This document shows positions 33,217 to 41,807 of a DNA stretch of 64,000 nucleotides, piece by piece. The notes beneath the pieces are model-generated. The model searched no databases. It was not told the DNA's origin and worked only from the letters and a program-made list of their open reading frames with translations. This DNA is from CALOCN01 sp942491735 (GTDB taxonomy: Bacteria > Eisenbacteria > RBG-16-71-46 > JABDJR01): assembly GCA_942491735.1 (NCBI GenBank), contig CALOCN010000001.1:992001-1056000 (forward strand), given 5' to 3'. How positions within the stretch are numbered: position 1 is the stretch's first letter; each line of letters begins with the position of its first letter. Both the position numbers and the translations under genes were made by a program.

Positions 33217-35583
33217 CTACCGTGGGAGTCCGGCCAGGACGAAGCCGGACCAATAGATGGGATGGGCGAACTCCCGGGCCCCGGTCGGGGACCGGAGGTC
33301 GCGGAGCCACGTCTTGGCCTCGGTCAGCGCTGCCGCCTTGGGCATCCCCTGTTGCAGGTTCCGATAGAAGCGGGTCATCAGCTTCGAGGTTGCCTTGTCC
33401 TCGACGGGCCACAGGCTCGAAACGACCGAGCGGGCGCCGGCACCCCAGGCGGCCTGGACGAGTCCCAGGAACACCCCGGGCCCCAGGTCGCCTCCGCGCC
33501 CGCTCTGACAGGCGCTGAACACCATGAGGTCCGCATCGAGGTCCAGGGACAGCAGTTCTTCGGCGTTCAGCATGCCGTCCGCCTCGGGTTCACCGTCCCG
33601 GGAGGGTCCCAGCACGATGGCCGAACGCTCGGGGTGTGGGGCGACCACGGCATGGAGGGCCCAGTGCACGTGCTGGTACCTGCGAAGTGTCCCGGAACGG
33701 GCAAGGTCCAGCACCGCGCCCTCGGTCGCTTCCCGCCCTGCCAAGAGGGTCGCTTCCTCATGGGCCGCGGCGACCGCGCGCGATTCGGCCAAGGCGTGGG
33801 GGAGAAAGGGAAGACGCGCCAGGGCGTCGCGATCCCCGCTCACCGCGCGGGTGAACAGTTCCGGCTCCACCCGGGTCCTGGATGCCAGGTCTCCCCGATC
33901 GGCCGAACCGGAGGAGCTGATGACCAGGGCTCGTGGCGAGGAGGTGATCGCCGGGGGACGGTTGGCGAGGGAAACCAGCCCGGAAGTCGAGGGCGCGTAC
34001 GACACGGCGAAACGATCGGCAAGGTAGGACCCGTCGGCGAGGATCAACGACTCCATGGGAAGCACGCGTCGGAACGGAATGTCCAGGACGAGGGTCTCGA
34101 TTCCTTCCAGGGATGGCAGCAGGGGATCCGCGAAGAATCGTCCCAGGGTGCGCCGATGCTTCCGGTAGAGCGGATCGTCCGGAAGCCGCCGGGTGGACGC
34201 CAGCGCATCCCGGGTCAGGCGGGCACTGCTGCCGATGGCTTCTTCCAGGTCGCGAAGCGACTGCGCGCCGGTGGCCCGCCACAGGGGAATCCACTGCACT
34301 CCCTCCTCGTCGTGCCGGACCACGAATGCCCAGCCCACCCGAGCCGCGGGCCCGTCGCTACGCGCGTGGGCCATCCCGATGTCGAGGTCGATCCAGCCCA
34401 CATAGGCCCCGCGGTGCGGGAGCGCAGCCCGAAGCTCTCCCAGGGTGGGCTGTTGGGCACGGGCGTCAAGGAAACCCTTCTCGAGGGCACGCAGTTCGGC
34501 GCGCAGGGTGAGATGGCGGCTCCACCTTTCGATAACGGGACCCGGGTCCGCGACGGCGCGGAGTTCGTCGGGATCGACCCGGGTCTCGCTGATGGCGACC
34601 TGGAGTTCCTGTCGCTGTTCCAGGTTCTCCGGGGAGAGTCTTCCCCAGTCCCCCAACTGGATGAACTCGGTGCTGAGCGCCCCCTTGGCCTGCTGAATGG
34701 ACTGCCAGGCATCCTGGAAGTGGCCCTGTTCCAGTTGAGCCGCCGCAAGAAGGTGATAGACGTCCAGGGGAAGACTCCGGCGGGAGAAGCCGGGGAACAG
34801 GTCGCTCCGGGCATCCTTGAAGATGGCGGCTGCCAGGGCGAGGTGGGCCTCGGCGGATGCCCAGTCACCGTCCAGGAACGCGATCTCTCCCAGGGCATTC
34901 TCCAGGACGCCCATGAGGGAGTGTCGGCCGAGGCCAAGTTCGGCGAGCAGGTCCTTTGCTTCGTGGAAGAACGGAACGGCCTCATCCGGATGCCCCGAAT
35001 GGAGGAGGGTCCACCCCAGCCAGACCAGGTGATCGGCGAGGAGGGGCGAGCGATCCCCCAGGTTGCGCCGCAGGGTCAGCGACACCCGGTACCGGCGGAT
35101 GGACTCCTGGAGGTCCTCGTAGCGAAGCCAGTTTCCCTGGGCCTTGGTCACCGAGGCGATGAGGCTCAGGTGCCCGGGTTGGGTCGGGTCCAGGAGTGCG
35201 AGTGCATCGTTGAAGTGTTCCTTTGCTTCCTCGAACCGGGTGGCATGGCGGGCCAGGTTGCCCTGCAGGTAGTGGATCTCGGCGCGAAGCAGCGGGTCGG
35301 GAGCGTCGCCCAGCAGGCCCAGGGCAAAGTGGACCGCTTCATCGGCAGTGCGCTGGTCGCCGGAGAGCCGCGCGGTCCAGGCGAGTTCGAGGATGGCGTG
35401 GGGGAGTCGGGTCGGGTCCTGGCTTGCCAACCGGAGCGCCGCCGCCTGGCGTTGGAACTCGGTGACGAAGGACTCGTTGGCCGGGACATCGTGGGACGCG
35501 TCCCTGCGCACCCCGGTGGTGTCACCCCGGGGGGAGAGGAGGAGAAGAAGGATCCATACGAGCAAAGGGTAGCGGTGGAGCAT
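33217..35583 (-). CDS. Secreted TPR-CHAT caspase-like protein 2
   Basis: 788 residues from ATG 35583, 9 bases after GGAG. A hydrophobic signal segment (LLVWILLLLL) precedes TPR-like helices (about 60-400) and a CHAT domain (about 520-788) with His644 in WALHA and Cys692 in FSACQSG, ending PIYWSGFVLAGLP. It parallels CHAT 1 along its whole length, so the two are a tandem duplication that has diverged. Both dyads are intact, so both may be active. A 10-bp direct repeat sits 33-54 bases upstream. Confidence 0.9.
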   Translation of the reverse strand: MLHRYPLLVWILLLLLSPRGDTTGVRRDASHDVPANESFVTEFQRQAAALRLASQDPTRLPHAILELAWTARLSGDQRTADEAVHFALGLLGDAPDPLLRAEIHYLQGNLARHATRFEEAKEHFNDALALLDPTQPGHLSLIASVTKAQGNWLRYEDLQESIRRYRVSLTLRRNLGDRSPLLADHLVWLGWTLLHSGHPDEAVPFFHEAKDLLAELGLGRHSLMGVLENALGEIAFLDGDWASAEAHLALAAAIFKDARSDLFPGFSRRSLPLDVYHLLAAAQLEQGHFQDAWQSIQQAKGALSTEFIQLGDWGRLSPENLEQRQELQVAISETRVDPDELRAVADPGPVIERWSRHLTLRAELRALEKGFLDARAQQPTLGELRAALPHRGAYVGWIDLDIGMAHARSDGPAARVGWAFVVRHDEEGVQWIPLWRATGAQSLRDLEEAIGSSARLTRDALASTRRLPDDPLYRKHRRTLGRFFADPLLPSLEGIETLVLDIPFRRVLPMESLILADGSYLADRFAVSYAPSTSGLVSLANRPPAITSSPRALVISSSGSADRGDLASRTRVEPELFTRAVSGDRDALARLPFLPHALAESRAVAAAHEEATLLAGREATEGAVLDLARSGTLRRYQHVHWALHAVVAPHPERSAIVLGPSRDGEPEADGMLNAEELLSLDLDADLMVFSACQSGRGGDLGPGVFLGLVQAAWGAGARSVVSSLWPVEDKATSKLMTRFYRNLQQGMPKAAALTEAKTWLRDLRSPTGAREFAHPIYWSGFVLAGLPR

Positions 35584-35615
35584 GCCAGTGGTCTCCTGTA
35601 TCGAATGCAATTCTT

Positions 35616-35637
35616 CTCTACACGCAACTCTACACGC
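35616..35637. repeat. 10-bp direct repeat upstream of CHAT gene 2
   Basis: CTCTACACGC occurs at 35616-35625 and again at 35628-35637, start to start 12 bases. On the minus strand this is GCGTGTAGAG twice, ending 33 bases before the CHAT 2 ATG. Helical-turn spacing suggests binding of a dimeric or paired regulator near the promoter. The rest of 35584-35782 shows nothing I can name. Confidence 0.5.
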
Positions 35638-35782
35638 GTTGCCGCTTCAGGTTCCTCCAAATGTCGCGGAGCCTGCTCCAAGGAGCTGAGCAACCAGTCG
35701 AGCTCGAACGTCCTGCACTTCGATATGCCAGCAAGCGGATGTGGTGGTGGCCCAAAGGATCCACCGTCGTTCCCCTGACTCC

Positions 35783-37444
35783 CTACTCCACCTTCCCACT
35801 CACCAACAAAACCCGGCCGGAGCGCGATCCATTGATCGCGCTCCAGGCCGACGTCAGCAGATAGTCGATCGTCCCGTCCCCATCCACGTCGCCCATACCG
35901 GTCGCATCAAACCCGAACGTTTCCCCCGGCACGCGACAGGTATAGGTGCTCATCAGCTCCCCGTCCTTGCCCGAGTACACGTAGACCTTCCCACCCGAAG
36001 GCGCCGCGGTCGCCTGCTGCCACGCCCCCACCACCAGGTCCGCGTGGCCGTCGCCGTTCACGTCTCCCGCGTCGGCGGGCCCAATCCCGAAACCGTCGCC
36101 GGCCGCCTCGCCGGTCAACACCAGCAGCCGCTTCCCGGTGGCGCCGGAGTGGACGAAGATCCGTCCGGTGGAATTGCCCTTGGCATTGTTGGCCCAGTCC
36201 GAGACGTATACATCCAGCGCCCCGTCCCCATCCACGTCCCCGATCACCGAAGCGAACATCCCGCCCAAGTGTCCACCCGTTTCGTCCGCTTCGATCACGA
36301 AGGCCGGGGTGTCCGACACCCGGTTGTAGACGTAGGCGCGCCCCCCGTTGTTGGGCCCCGCGTTGGGCGCCCCGATCAACAGGAGCCTGCCGTTCGCGGT
36401 GGCACGACCCGCCCCCACGCTCCCGAAGTTGTCCCCGGCCCGTTCGCCGTGCCACGCGTGGAGCACCTTGCCGGTCTTGCCCGAGATGAGATACGCCGCG
36501 CCGGCATCCTCACCCCGCTCGTCGTTCAACGACGCCCCGATCAACAGGTCCGCATGGCCGTCGCCGTTCACGTCGCCGGGATCGGTCACGTCGTTGCCGA
36601 ACCCCTCCCCCTCGACCGGCCCCTTGAGGTCATGGATCAGCGCGCCGGTGCGCCCCGACCACACCCGGGCCATGTTGCCGTTGGGTCCACCCGCGACGAC
36701 ATCCGGAATCCCATCCGCGTTCACGTCGCCCGCCGCTTCCACTCCCATGCCCAGCTGATCCCCCGGGTTGCCTTGCGCCGTCCACAGCAACGCCCCGCCC
36801 GCGCCGGAGTAGACATAGATCTTTCCGCGAGCCTCGTGCCACGTCGGGGCCGAGGTCACTACGTCGTCCACCCCGTCCCCGGTCACGTCACCAATGTTGC
36901 GCGCGATCCAACCGTACTGATCGCCCACCGCTTCCCCGTGCCAGTCGTGGAGGATAGTGACCTCCTCGACAAACGGGTCGGCGTACTCCTCCCGGGTGGG
37001 GTAGAGGGTCCTGTACCGCGGATCCGACTTCAGCCCGGCCGCCTGGGGGTTGAGCCCGATGTCGGTCAAGCTCACCTGCCCCGTCTCCCGCGCCTTGAGC
37101 AGCCACTCGAAGGCTCCGTCGTTGTCCCTCTGGATGGCGCAGACCACGCCCAGGTTGAACATGGCGCGCGGCCCCGCCGTCTCATCCTCCACCGCAACCA
37201 GGTAGGCGGCCCGCGCCGCGTCGTACTCCTGCAACTGCATGCGGGCGTAGCCCAGCAACGACCACGCCCTGGCATTGGTCGGGTCGGCCTCGGTGATGGC
37301 CGTGAAGATCTCCGCCGCCCCCGCGTTGTCCCCGGACCCCAGCTTGGCGAATCCGTCCTGGAGTGTGGGCACCCCGTCCTGGGCGAGAGCGAGGCTTGCG
37401 GCGAAACAGATGCACAGGGCGGCCAACGAGAGAACGCGGGGCAT
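35783..37444 (-). CDS. Secreted TPR / FG-GAP (integrin-alpha-like) protein
   Basis: 553 residues. Signal peptide ending SLALAQ, then TPRs (about 25-120) and about six FG-GAP beta-propeller repeats (about 165-550) with calcium loops such as DVTGDGVDD, DVNADGIPD, DVNGDGHAD and DVDGDGTID. The ATG at 37444 follows GGAGG. FG-GAP propellers bind ligands or glycans outside the cell; TPRs suggest a scaffold. Same strand and same TPR theme as the two CHAT genes, but the 200-base gap leaves co-transcription open. Confidence 0.88.
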   Translation of the reverse strand: MPRVLSLAALCICFAASLALAQDGVPTLQDGFAKLGSGDNAGAAEIFTAITEADPTNARAWSLLGYARMQLQEYDAARAAYLVAVEDETAGPRAMFNLGVVCAIQRDNDGAFEWLLKARETGQVSLTDIGLNPQAAGLKSDPRYRTLYPTREEYADPFVEEVTILHDWHGEAVGDQYGWIARNIGDVTGDGVDDVVTSAPTWHEARGKIYVYSGAGGALLWTAQGNPGDQLGMGVEAAGDVNADGIPDVVAGGPNGNMARVWSGRTGALIHDLKGPVEGEGFGNDVTDPGDVNGDGHADLLIGASLNDERGEDAGAAYLISGKTGKVLHAWHGERAGDNFGSVGAGRATANGRLLLIGAPNAGPNNGGRAYVYNRVSDTPAFVIEADETGGHLGGMFASVIGDVDGDGALDVYVSDWANNAKGNSTGRIFVHSGATGKRLLVLTGEAAGDGFGIGPADAGDVNGDGHADLVVGAWQQATAAPSGGKVYVYSGKDGELMSTYTCRVPGETFGFDATGMGDVDGDGTIDYLLTSAWSAINGSRSGRVLLVSGKVE

Positions 37445-37517
37445 GAGAACCTCCGGAATGGGAGCTTGCGGGTTGACTGGGATCCGTTGGGTCCGGGACG
37501 ACAGGCGTCGGCGGCGC

Positions 37518-37535
37518 GTCCTCCCGGGGGAGGAC
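37518..37535. repeat. GTCCTCCC palindrome between divergent genes
   Basis: GTCCTCCC (37518-37525) and GGGAGGAC (37528-37535) flank GG, giving a perfect 18-bp inverted repeat in the 171-base gap between the FG-GAP gene and the second glycan operon. It could be an operator for one or both. It resembles the CCCGGG-centred palindromes elsewhere in the window. Confidence 0.4.
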
Positions 37536-37615
37536 GATCTCTAAGGGGGAATTCATCATAGCACCTGGCTCGAATGGTTGAAAAAGCCGGGCCCTGCACG
37601 CACTCTTAGCCGGCC

Positions 37616-39289
37616 ATGCCGAACCCCGACAAGCAGTCCATGCCGTCCGAGCTCCTGGGATCGCTCCCGGAGGCCGGGGCGTGTCTGCTCATCACCCGGC
37701 AAACGCTGGATCTGGCCCAGGCCCTGCGTGACCGTCGGCCCGGTCTCGACGTCACCGTGCTCAACAAGAACGACTTCACCGGCAAGAGCGGCAAGTGGCT
37801 CCTGGGCCGTCTACGGGAACGAGCTTGGGACGCCGTCATCCTGGAGGACCCCGCCGCGGAGTCCTCGCGCCGGGGCGATCTCTATCGCGTTATGCTGCTC
37901 CTGGCCCGGGCCCGGACCCGGCTCCTCGTTCTGGGGGAGCCTCCCCGGGTCACCCCGCTCCATGGACTGCGGGACAGCCTGAGGCTGGTGGGGACGCTCT
38001 TCCTGGAGAGTGCGCTCACCATCCGTGCTCTCCTCGGCGCGGTGATCCTGCTGCTCACCGTGCGCCCGCGCCCTCCGCGACCTCTCCCGGACAGCGGTCA
38101 CGTGGCGTACCTGCGCACCGACTTCTGGTTCGGGGTCAAGGCGGGGGGCTCGGTCAGTCACATCCATGGGTTTCTCAGCGGAATGCGCGAGTCCGGTCGC
38201 GAGCCCACCGTGGTGACCAGCGATCACCTGGCCGCGCTCCCCGACGGAGTGCGGGAGGTGGTGGTGCCGCCCGCTTCCAGACCGTCGCTGGTCGAAGAAG
38301 CCGCGCTCATGGCCTACAACCGCCGGTTCACCCAGGGCGCGGTGGAGGCCCTGCGCAAGGACCCGCCGGACCTCGTGGTGCATCGTCATGCGGTCTTTGC
38401 CCTGGAAGGGGTCTTGGTGGCCCGCGCCCTGGATCGTCCCCTGGTATTGGAAGTCAACAGCAGTGAAGTTTGGGTCAAGAAGAACTGGAGTCGTCTCCAC
38501 TTCGAGTGGATCGCGTCCGCCATGGAACGCCGCGCCTTGGCCTGCGCGGACCGGGTGACCGTGGTTTCGAGCGTGCTCCGCGATCAGATCGCGGCGCTGG
38601 GCGTGGATCCGGCGCGGATCGTCGTGAACCCCAACGGAACCGAACCGGAGCGGTTCGACCCCGGGAGCACCGGCGAGTCGCTCCGCGCCTACTACGGAAT
38701 TCCCGGGGATGCCCTGGTCGCCGGCTTCCTGGGCACCTTCACCCGCTGGCATGGGGTGCTGTTCCTGGCCGAGCAGGTTGCCGCGCTCTGTCGCGAGGAG
38801 CCGAAGCTCTACTTCCTGTTCATCGGCGACGGGGATCTCCGGGCCGCGGTCCAGGAGCGCATTACGTCCGACGGGATCGACAACCGCGCCCGGTTCACCG
38901 GGCTCATTGGCCCGGACGAGATTCCCGATCTCCTGGCCGCCTGCGACATCCTGGTCTCCCCGCACTTGCCCTTCGAGGACGGTACGCCGTTTTTTGGTTC
39001 CCCGACCAAGCTGTTCGAGTACATGGCCGCCGGTCGTCCCATTGCCGCCTCGCGTCTGGGCCAGATCGGCGATCTGCTGGAGGATGGGGTCACGGCCAGG
39101 CTGTTCGAGCCCGGGGACGCCGAGGGACTGCGGGCCGCGATCCTCGACCTGGCGCGGGATCCCGAGCTGCGCTCCCGACTGGCCCGGACCGCCCGGGACA
39201 CCGTGTCCCGGGACTACACCTGGGCCGCGAACGCGCGCCGGGCCCTCGATCCGTCCCCCAAATCGACTCGCGACACACCCCCCGATTGA
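37616..39289 (+). CDS. Family 4 glycosyltransferase, long N-terminus
   Basis: 557 residues, about 150 longer than typical GT4 enzymes. The extra N-terminus (1-150) looks like a degenerate Rossmann half-domain with a hydrophobic segment (TLFLESALTIRALLGAVILL) that may be a membrane helix. The catalytic part has FWFGVKAGGSVSHIHG, VNPNGTEPERF and the donor-site SPTKLFEYMAAGRP. First gene of the 19-gene operon; ATG 37640 is an alternative start. The donor is unknown. Confidence 0.87.
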   Translation: MPNPDKQSMPSELLGSLPEAGACLLITRQTLDLAQALRDRRPGLDVTVLNKNDFTGKSGKWLLGRLRERAWDAVILEDPAAESSRRGDLYRVMLLLARARTRLLVLGEPPRVTPLHGLRDSLRLVGTLFLESALTIRALLGAVILLLTVRPRPPRPLPDSGHVAYLRTDFWFGVKAGGSVSHIHGFLSGMRESGREPTVVTSDHLAALPDGVREVVVPPASRPSLVEEAALMAYNRRFTQGAVEALRKDPPDLVVHRHAVFALEGVLVARALDRPLVLEVNSSEVWVKKNWSRLHFEWIASAMERRALACADRVTVVSSVLRDQIAALGVDPARIVVNPNGTEPERFDPGSTGESLRAYYGIPGDALVAGFLGTFTRWHGVLFLAEQVAALCREEPKLYFLFIGDGDLRAAVQERITSDGIDNRARFTGLIGPDEIPDLLAACDILVSPHLPFEDGTPFFGSPTKLFEYMAAGRPIAASRLGQIGDLLEDGVTARLFEPGDAEGLRAAILDLARDPELRSRLARTARDTVSRDYTWAANARRALDPSPKSTRDTPPD

Positions 39290-39324
39290 TCCATTCCCCG
39301 CGCTGAGGCACAATCCAAGTCCTT

Positions 39325-40275
39325 ATGGCATCTTCATATCCGGGACGCGCCGTGGTCATGGGTGGCGCGGGGTTCCTCGGCTCCCATCTGACCGAAGCAC
39401 TGCTGGCCCAGGGCCGGGGTGTCCGCGTCTTCGACCGCGAGAAGGCCAACCTGCGCAATGTGGAGGGGCTGGCCGGCGACTGGGAGTTCCAGGGGGGCGA
39501 CTTCGCCAACGAAGCGGACCTCACCGCCGCGGTGGCCGGGGTGACCACGGTCTTCCATCTCATCTCCACCACCATCCCGGCCAGCTCGAACCAGAACCCC
39601 ATCTACGACGTGGAGACCAACCTCGTTTCCACGCTGCGCCTGCTCGAGGCGTCCCGCCGGGAAGGGGTGCGCAGCCTGGTCTTTCTCTCCAGCGGCGGCA
39701 CCGTCTACGGACGCCCCCGTACCCTGCCCATCGCCGAGGATCATCCCACCGAACCCCGCGTGTCCTACGGCGCGGTCAAGTTGGCCATCGAGAAGTACCT
39801 GCGTCTCTATCACCACCTGCACGGACTCAACGTGCGCATCCTTCGTCTGAGCAATCCCTACGGGCCGCGTCAGGAAACGGGCGGGGCCCAGGGCGCGGCC
39901 TCGGTTTTCCTGGGACGGGTGTTGCGGGACGAACCCATCACCATCTGGGGCGACGGAAGCGTGGTTCGCGACTACATCTACGTCGCCGATTCGGTGGAGG
40001 CCATGTTGGCGGCGGAACGCACCGAGGCCGGGGAGGGCGTGTGGAACATCGGCTCGGGAACCGGGGTGAGCCTGCGGGAGCTGGTGAGCACGATCCAGGA
40101 GGTGGTGGGCCGCGAGGTGCAGGTCGACTACAAACCGGGTCGCCCCTTCGACGTGCCCGAGAACGTCCTGGATGTGGGTCTGGCCGGCAAGGACCTGGGT
40201 TGGGTTCCCCGAACCGACCTGGCCACCGGGTTGCGCAAGACCTGGGACTGGCTCCAGGCGACGGCGTCTCCATGA
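39325..40275 (+). CDS. NAD-dependent sugar-nucleotide epimerase
   Basis: 316 residues, extended SDR. Rossmann motif MGGAGFLGSH (12-21), SSGGTVYG, catalytic YGAVK (Tyr148, Lys152), RLSNPYGPRQ and WGDGSVVRDYIYVAD. The pattern is closest to UDP-glucose 4-epimerases (GalE-like). Overlaps the following GT2 by 4 bases (ATGA). Confidence 0.87.
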   Translation: MASSYPGRAVVMGGAGFLGSHLTEALLAQGRGVRVFDREKANLRNVEGLAGDWEFQGGDFANEADLTAAVAGVTTVFHLISTTIPASSNQNPIYDVETNLVSTLRLLEASRREGVRSLVFLSSGGTVYGRPRTLPIAEDHPTEPRVSYGAVKLAIEKYLRLYHHLHGLNVRILRLSNPYGPRQETGGAQGAASVFLGRVLRDEPITIWGDGSVVRDYIYVADSVEAMLAAERTEAGEGVWNIGSGTGVSLRELVSTIQEVVGREVQVDYKPGRPFDVPENVLDVGLAGKDLGWVPRTDLATGLRKTWDWLQATASP

Positions 40276-41021
40276 GCGTGCTCGGCAAGGACGGACAGCC
40301 GATCAGCCTTTCCATTTTCTTTCCCGCCTACTACGACGAGCTCAACATCCCCAAGGTGGTGGCGGGATCGCTGCGCGTGGTGCAGGAACTCGGGATCGAC
40401 GACTACGAGATCACCATCGTCGAGGACGGCAGCCCGGACCGGACGGGGGAGGTCGCCGACGAGCTGGCCGCGGAACACGAGCACGTCCGGGTCATCCACC
40501 ACGAGACCAACCAGGGCTACGGCATGGCCCTGCGCACCGGGTTCCTCAGCGCGACCAAGGACTACGTCTTCTATACCGACGGGGACAACCAGTTCGACCT
40601 GGACGAACTCAAGAAGTTCGTCTCGCTGATCCCCTATACGGACATCGTCTCCGGCTTCCGGGTGCGCAAGCAGTACTCCAACTGGCGCAAGTTCACCTCG
40701 TCCACCTACAACCTGGTTCTGCGCACCCTCTTCGACATCCACGACCGGGACGTGGACTGTGCCTTCAAGCTCTATCCCACCCGTCTGTTCCGGGAGATCG
40801 AGATCGAATCGCGGGACGCCTTTATTGACGCCGAGATCGCCATCAAGGCGCGGCTGCTGGGCTATACCCAGACCGAGGTCGGGGTGACCCATCTGCCCCG
40901 TCTCGACGGCATCTCGACGGGGGCGCGCCCCTCGGTCATTCTCCGCACAATCGGTGAAATCAGAAGGGCGTATCGGAAGTACGGAAAGCAGATCCGGGAG
41001 GCCGGGCGCAAGGACGGTTGA
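40272..41021 (+). CDS. Family 2 glycosyltransferase, soluble
   Basis: 249 residues from ATG 40272. GT-A fold with FFPAYYDELNI, VEDGSPDRT and DGDNQFDLDE; no TM helices are apparent. Related enzymes transfer to polyprenyl phosphate or to a growing lipid-linked chain (DPM1-like). It sits next to an epimerase and a methyltransferase in the operon. Substrate unknown. Confidence 0.88.
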   Translation: MSVLGKDGQPISLSIFFPAYYDELNIPKVVAGSLRVVQELGIDDYEITIVEDGSPDRTGEVADELAAEHEHVRVIHHETNQGYGMALRTGFLSATKDYVFYTDGDNQFDLDELKKFVSLIPYTDIVSGFRVRKQYSNWRKFTSSTYNLVLRTLFDIHDRDVDCAFKLYPTRLFREIEIESRDAFIDAEIAIKARLLGYTQTEVGVTHLPRLDGISTGARPSVILRTIGEIRRAYRKYGKQIREAGRKDG

Positions 41022-41063
41022 CACGGTGGACCCCCGCGGGGCGGCCCGGAGGATATAAGCGCT

Positions 41064-41807
41064 TTGGAGACAGAGGTTTACGATTACTTCTACCACGCCG
41101 AAGAAGCCCACTGGTGGTTCCGGGCCCGGCGCCGGGTCCTGGCCTCGGTCCTGCGGGGAGTCCTCCCCACCGGTTCGCTCCGCATCGCCGACGTGGGTTG
41201 CGGCACCGGGGGCATGCTGGGGGTGCTCTCCGAGCTGGGCACGGTCACCGGAGTCGACGCGGCGCCCGAGGCCCGCGACTATTGTCGTCGGCGGGGATTC
41301 GACAACGTCCTGGACCCGGATACCTGGGCCCGCGACGGCGCGTCCTATGATCTGGTCACCGCGTTCGATGTGGTGGAGCACGTCGAGGACGATGTGGGTT
41401 TTCTCCGCATGATGGCCAACCGCCTCGCCCCCGGGGGGCGTCTGTGCGTGACCGTCCCCGCCTACCAGTTTCTCTGGAGCACGTTCGACGAAATGAACCA
41501 CCACAAACGTCGCTATTCCCGTCGGCGGTTGGTGGAAGCCATGAACGCGGCCGGGCTGCGCGTCACCCGCAGCACCCACTTCAACACGTTGCTGTTTCCG
41601 CCCATCGCCGCGGTGCGACTGTTGGAGAAGACCCTCCGCGCCGATCCCACCGACCCCGAGGAGAAGAAACGTTCCCTGGCCCGTTGGTTCAAGGTGGGTC
41701 CCCTCAACGGTCCGCTGGAAGCGGTGTTCGCATCCGAACGACACGCACTGGCCGGTATGGATCTGCCGGTGGGTTGCTCCATCCTCGCCCTGGCGGAGTC
41801 CGCATGA
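41064..41807 (+). CDS. SAM-dependent methyltransferase
   Basis: 247 residues from TTG 41064; GGAGGA lies 10 bases upstream, which decides the start. Motif I is IADVGCGTGGMLG (about 34-46), then AFDVVEHVEDD and GGRLCVTVPAYQFLW. The N-terminal YDYFYHAEEAHWWFRARR is typical of glycan and lipid-linked acceptor methyltransferases. Stop overlaps the next ATG by 4 bases. Confidence 0.86.
   Translation: METEVYDYFYHAEEAHWWFRARRRVLASVLRGVLPTGSLRIADVGCGTGGMLGVLSELGTVTGVDAAPEARDYCRRRGFDNVLDPDTWARDGASYDLVTAFDVVEHVEDDVGFLRMMANRLAPGGRLCVTVPAYQFLWSTFDEMNHHKRRYSRRRLVEAMNAAGLRVTRSTHFNTLLFPPIAAVRLLEKTLRADPTDPEEKKRSLARWFKVGPLNGPLEAVFASERHALAGMDLPVGCSILALAESA

Noticed and set aside
32944..35778. A long plus-strand open frame opposite CHAT gene 2
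   Set aside because: Its product is low in complexity and motif-free; the CHAT dyad and TPR helices lie on the other strand.
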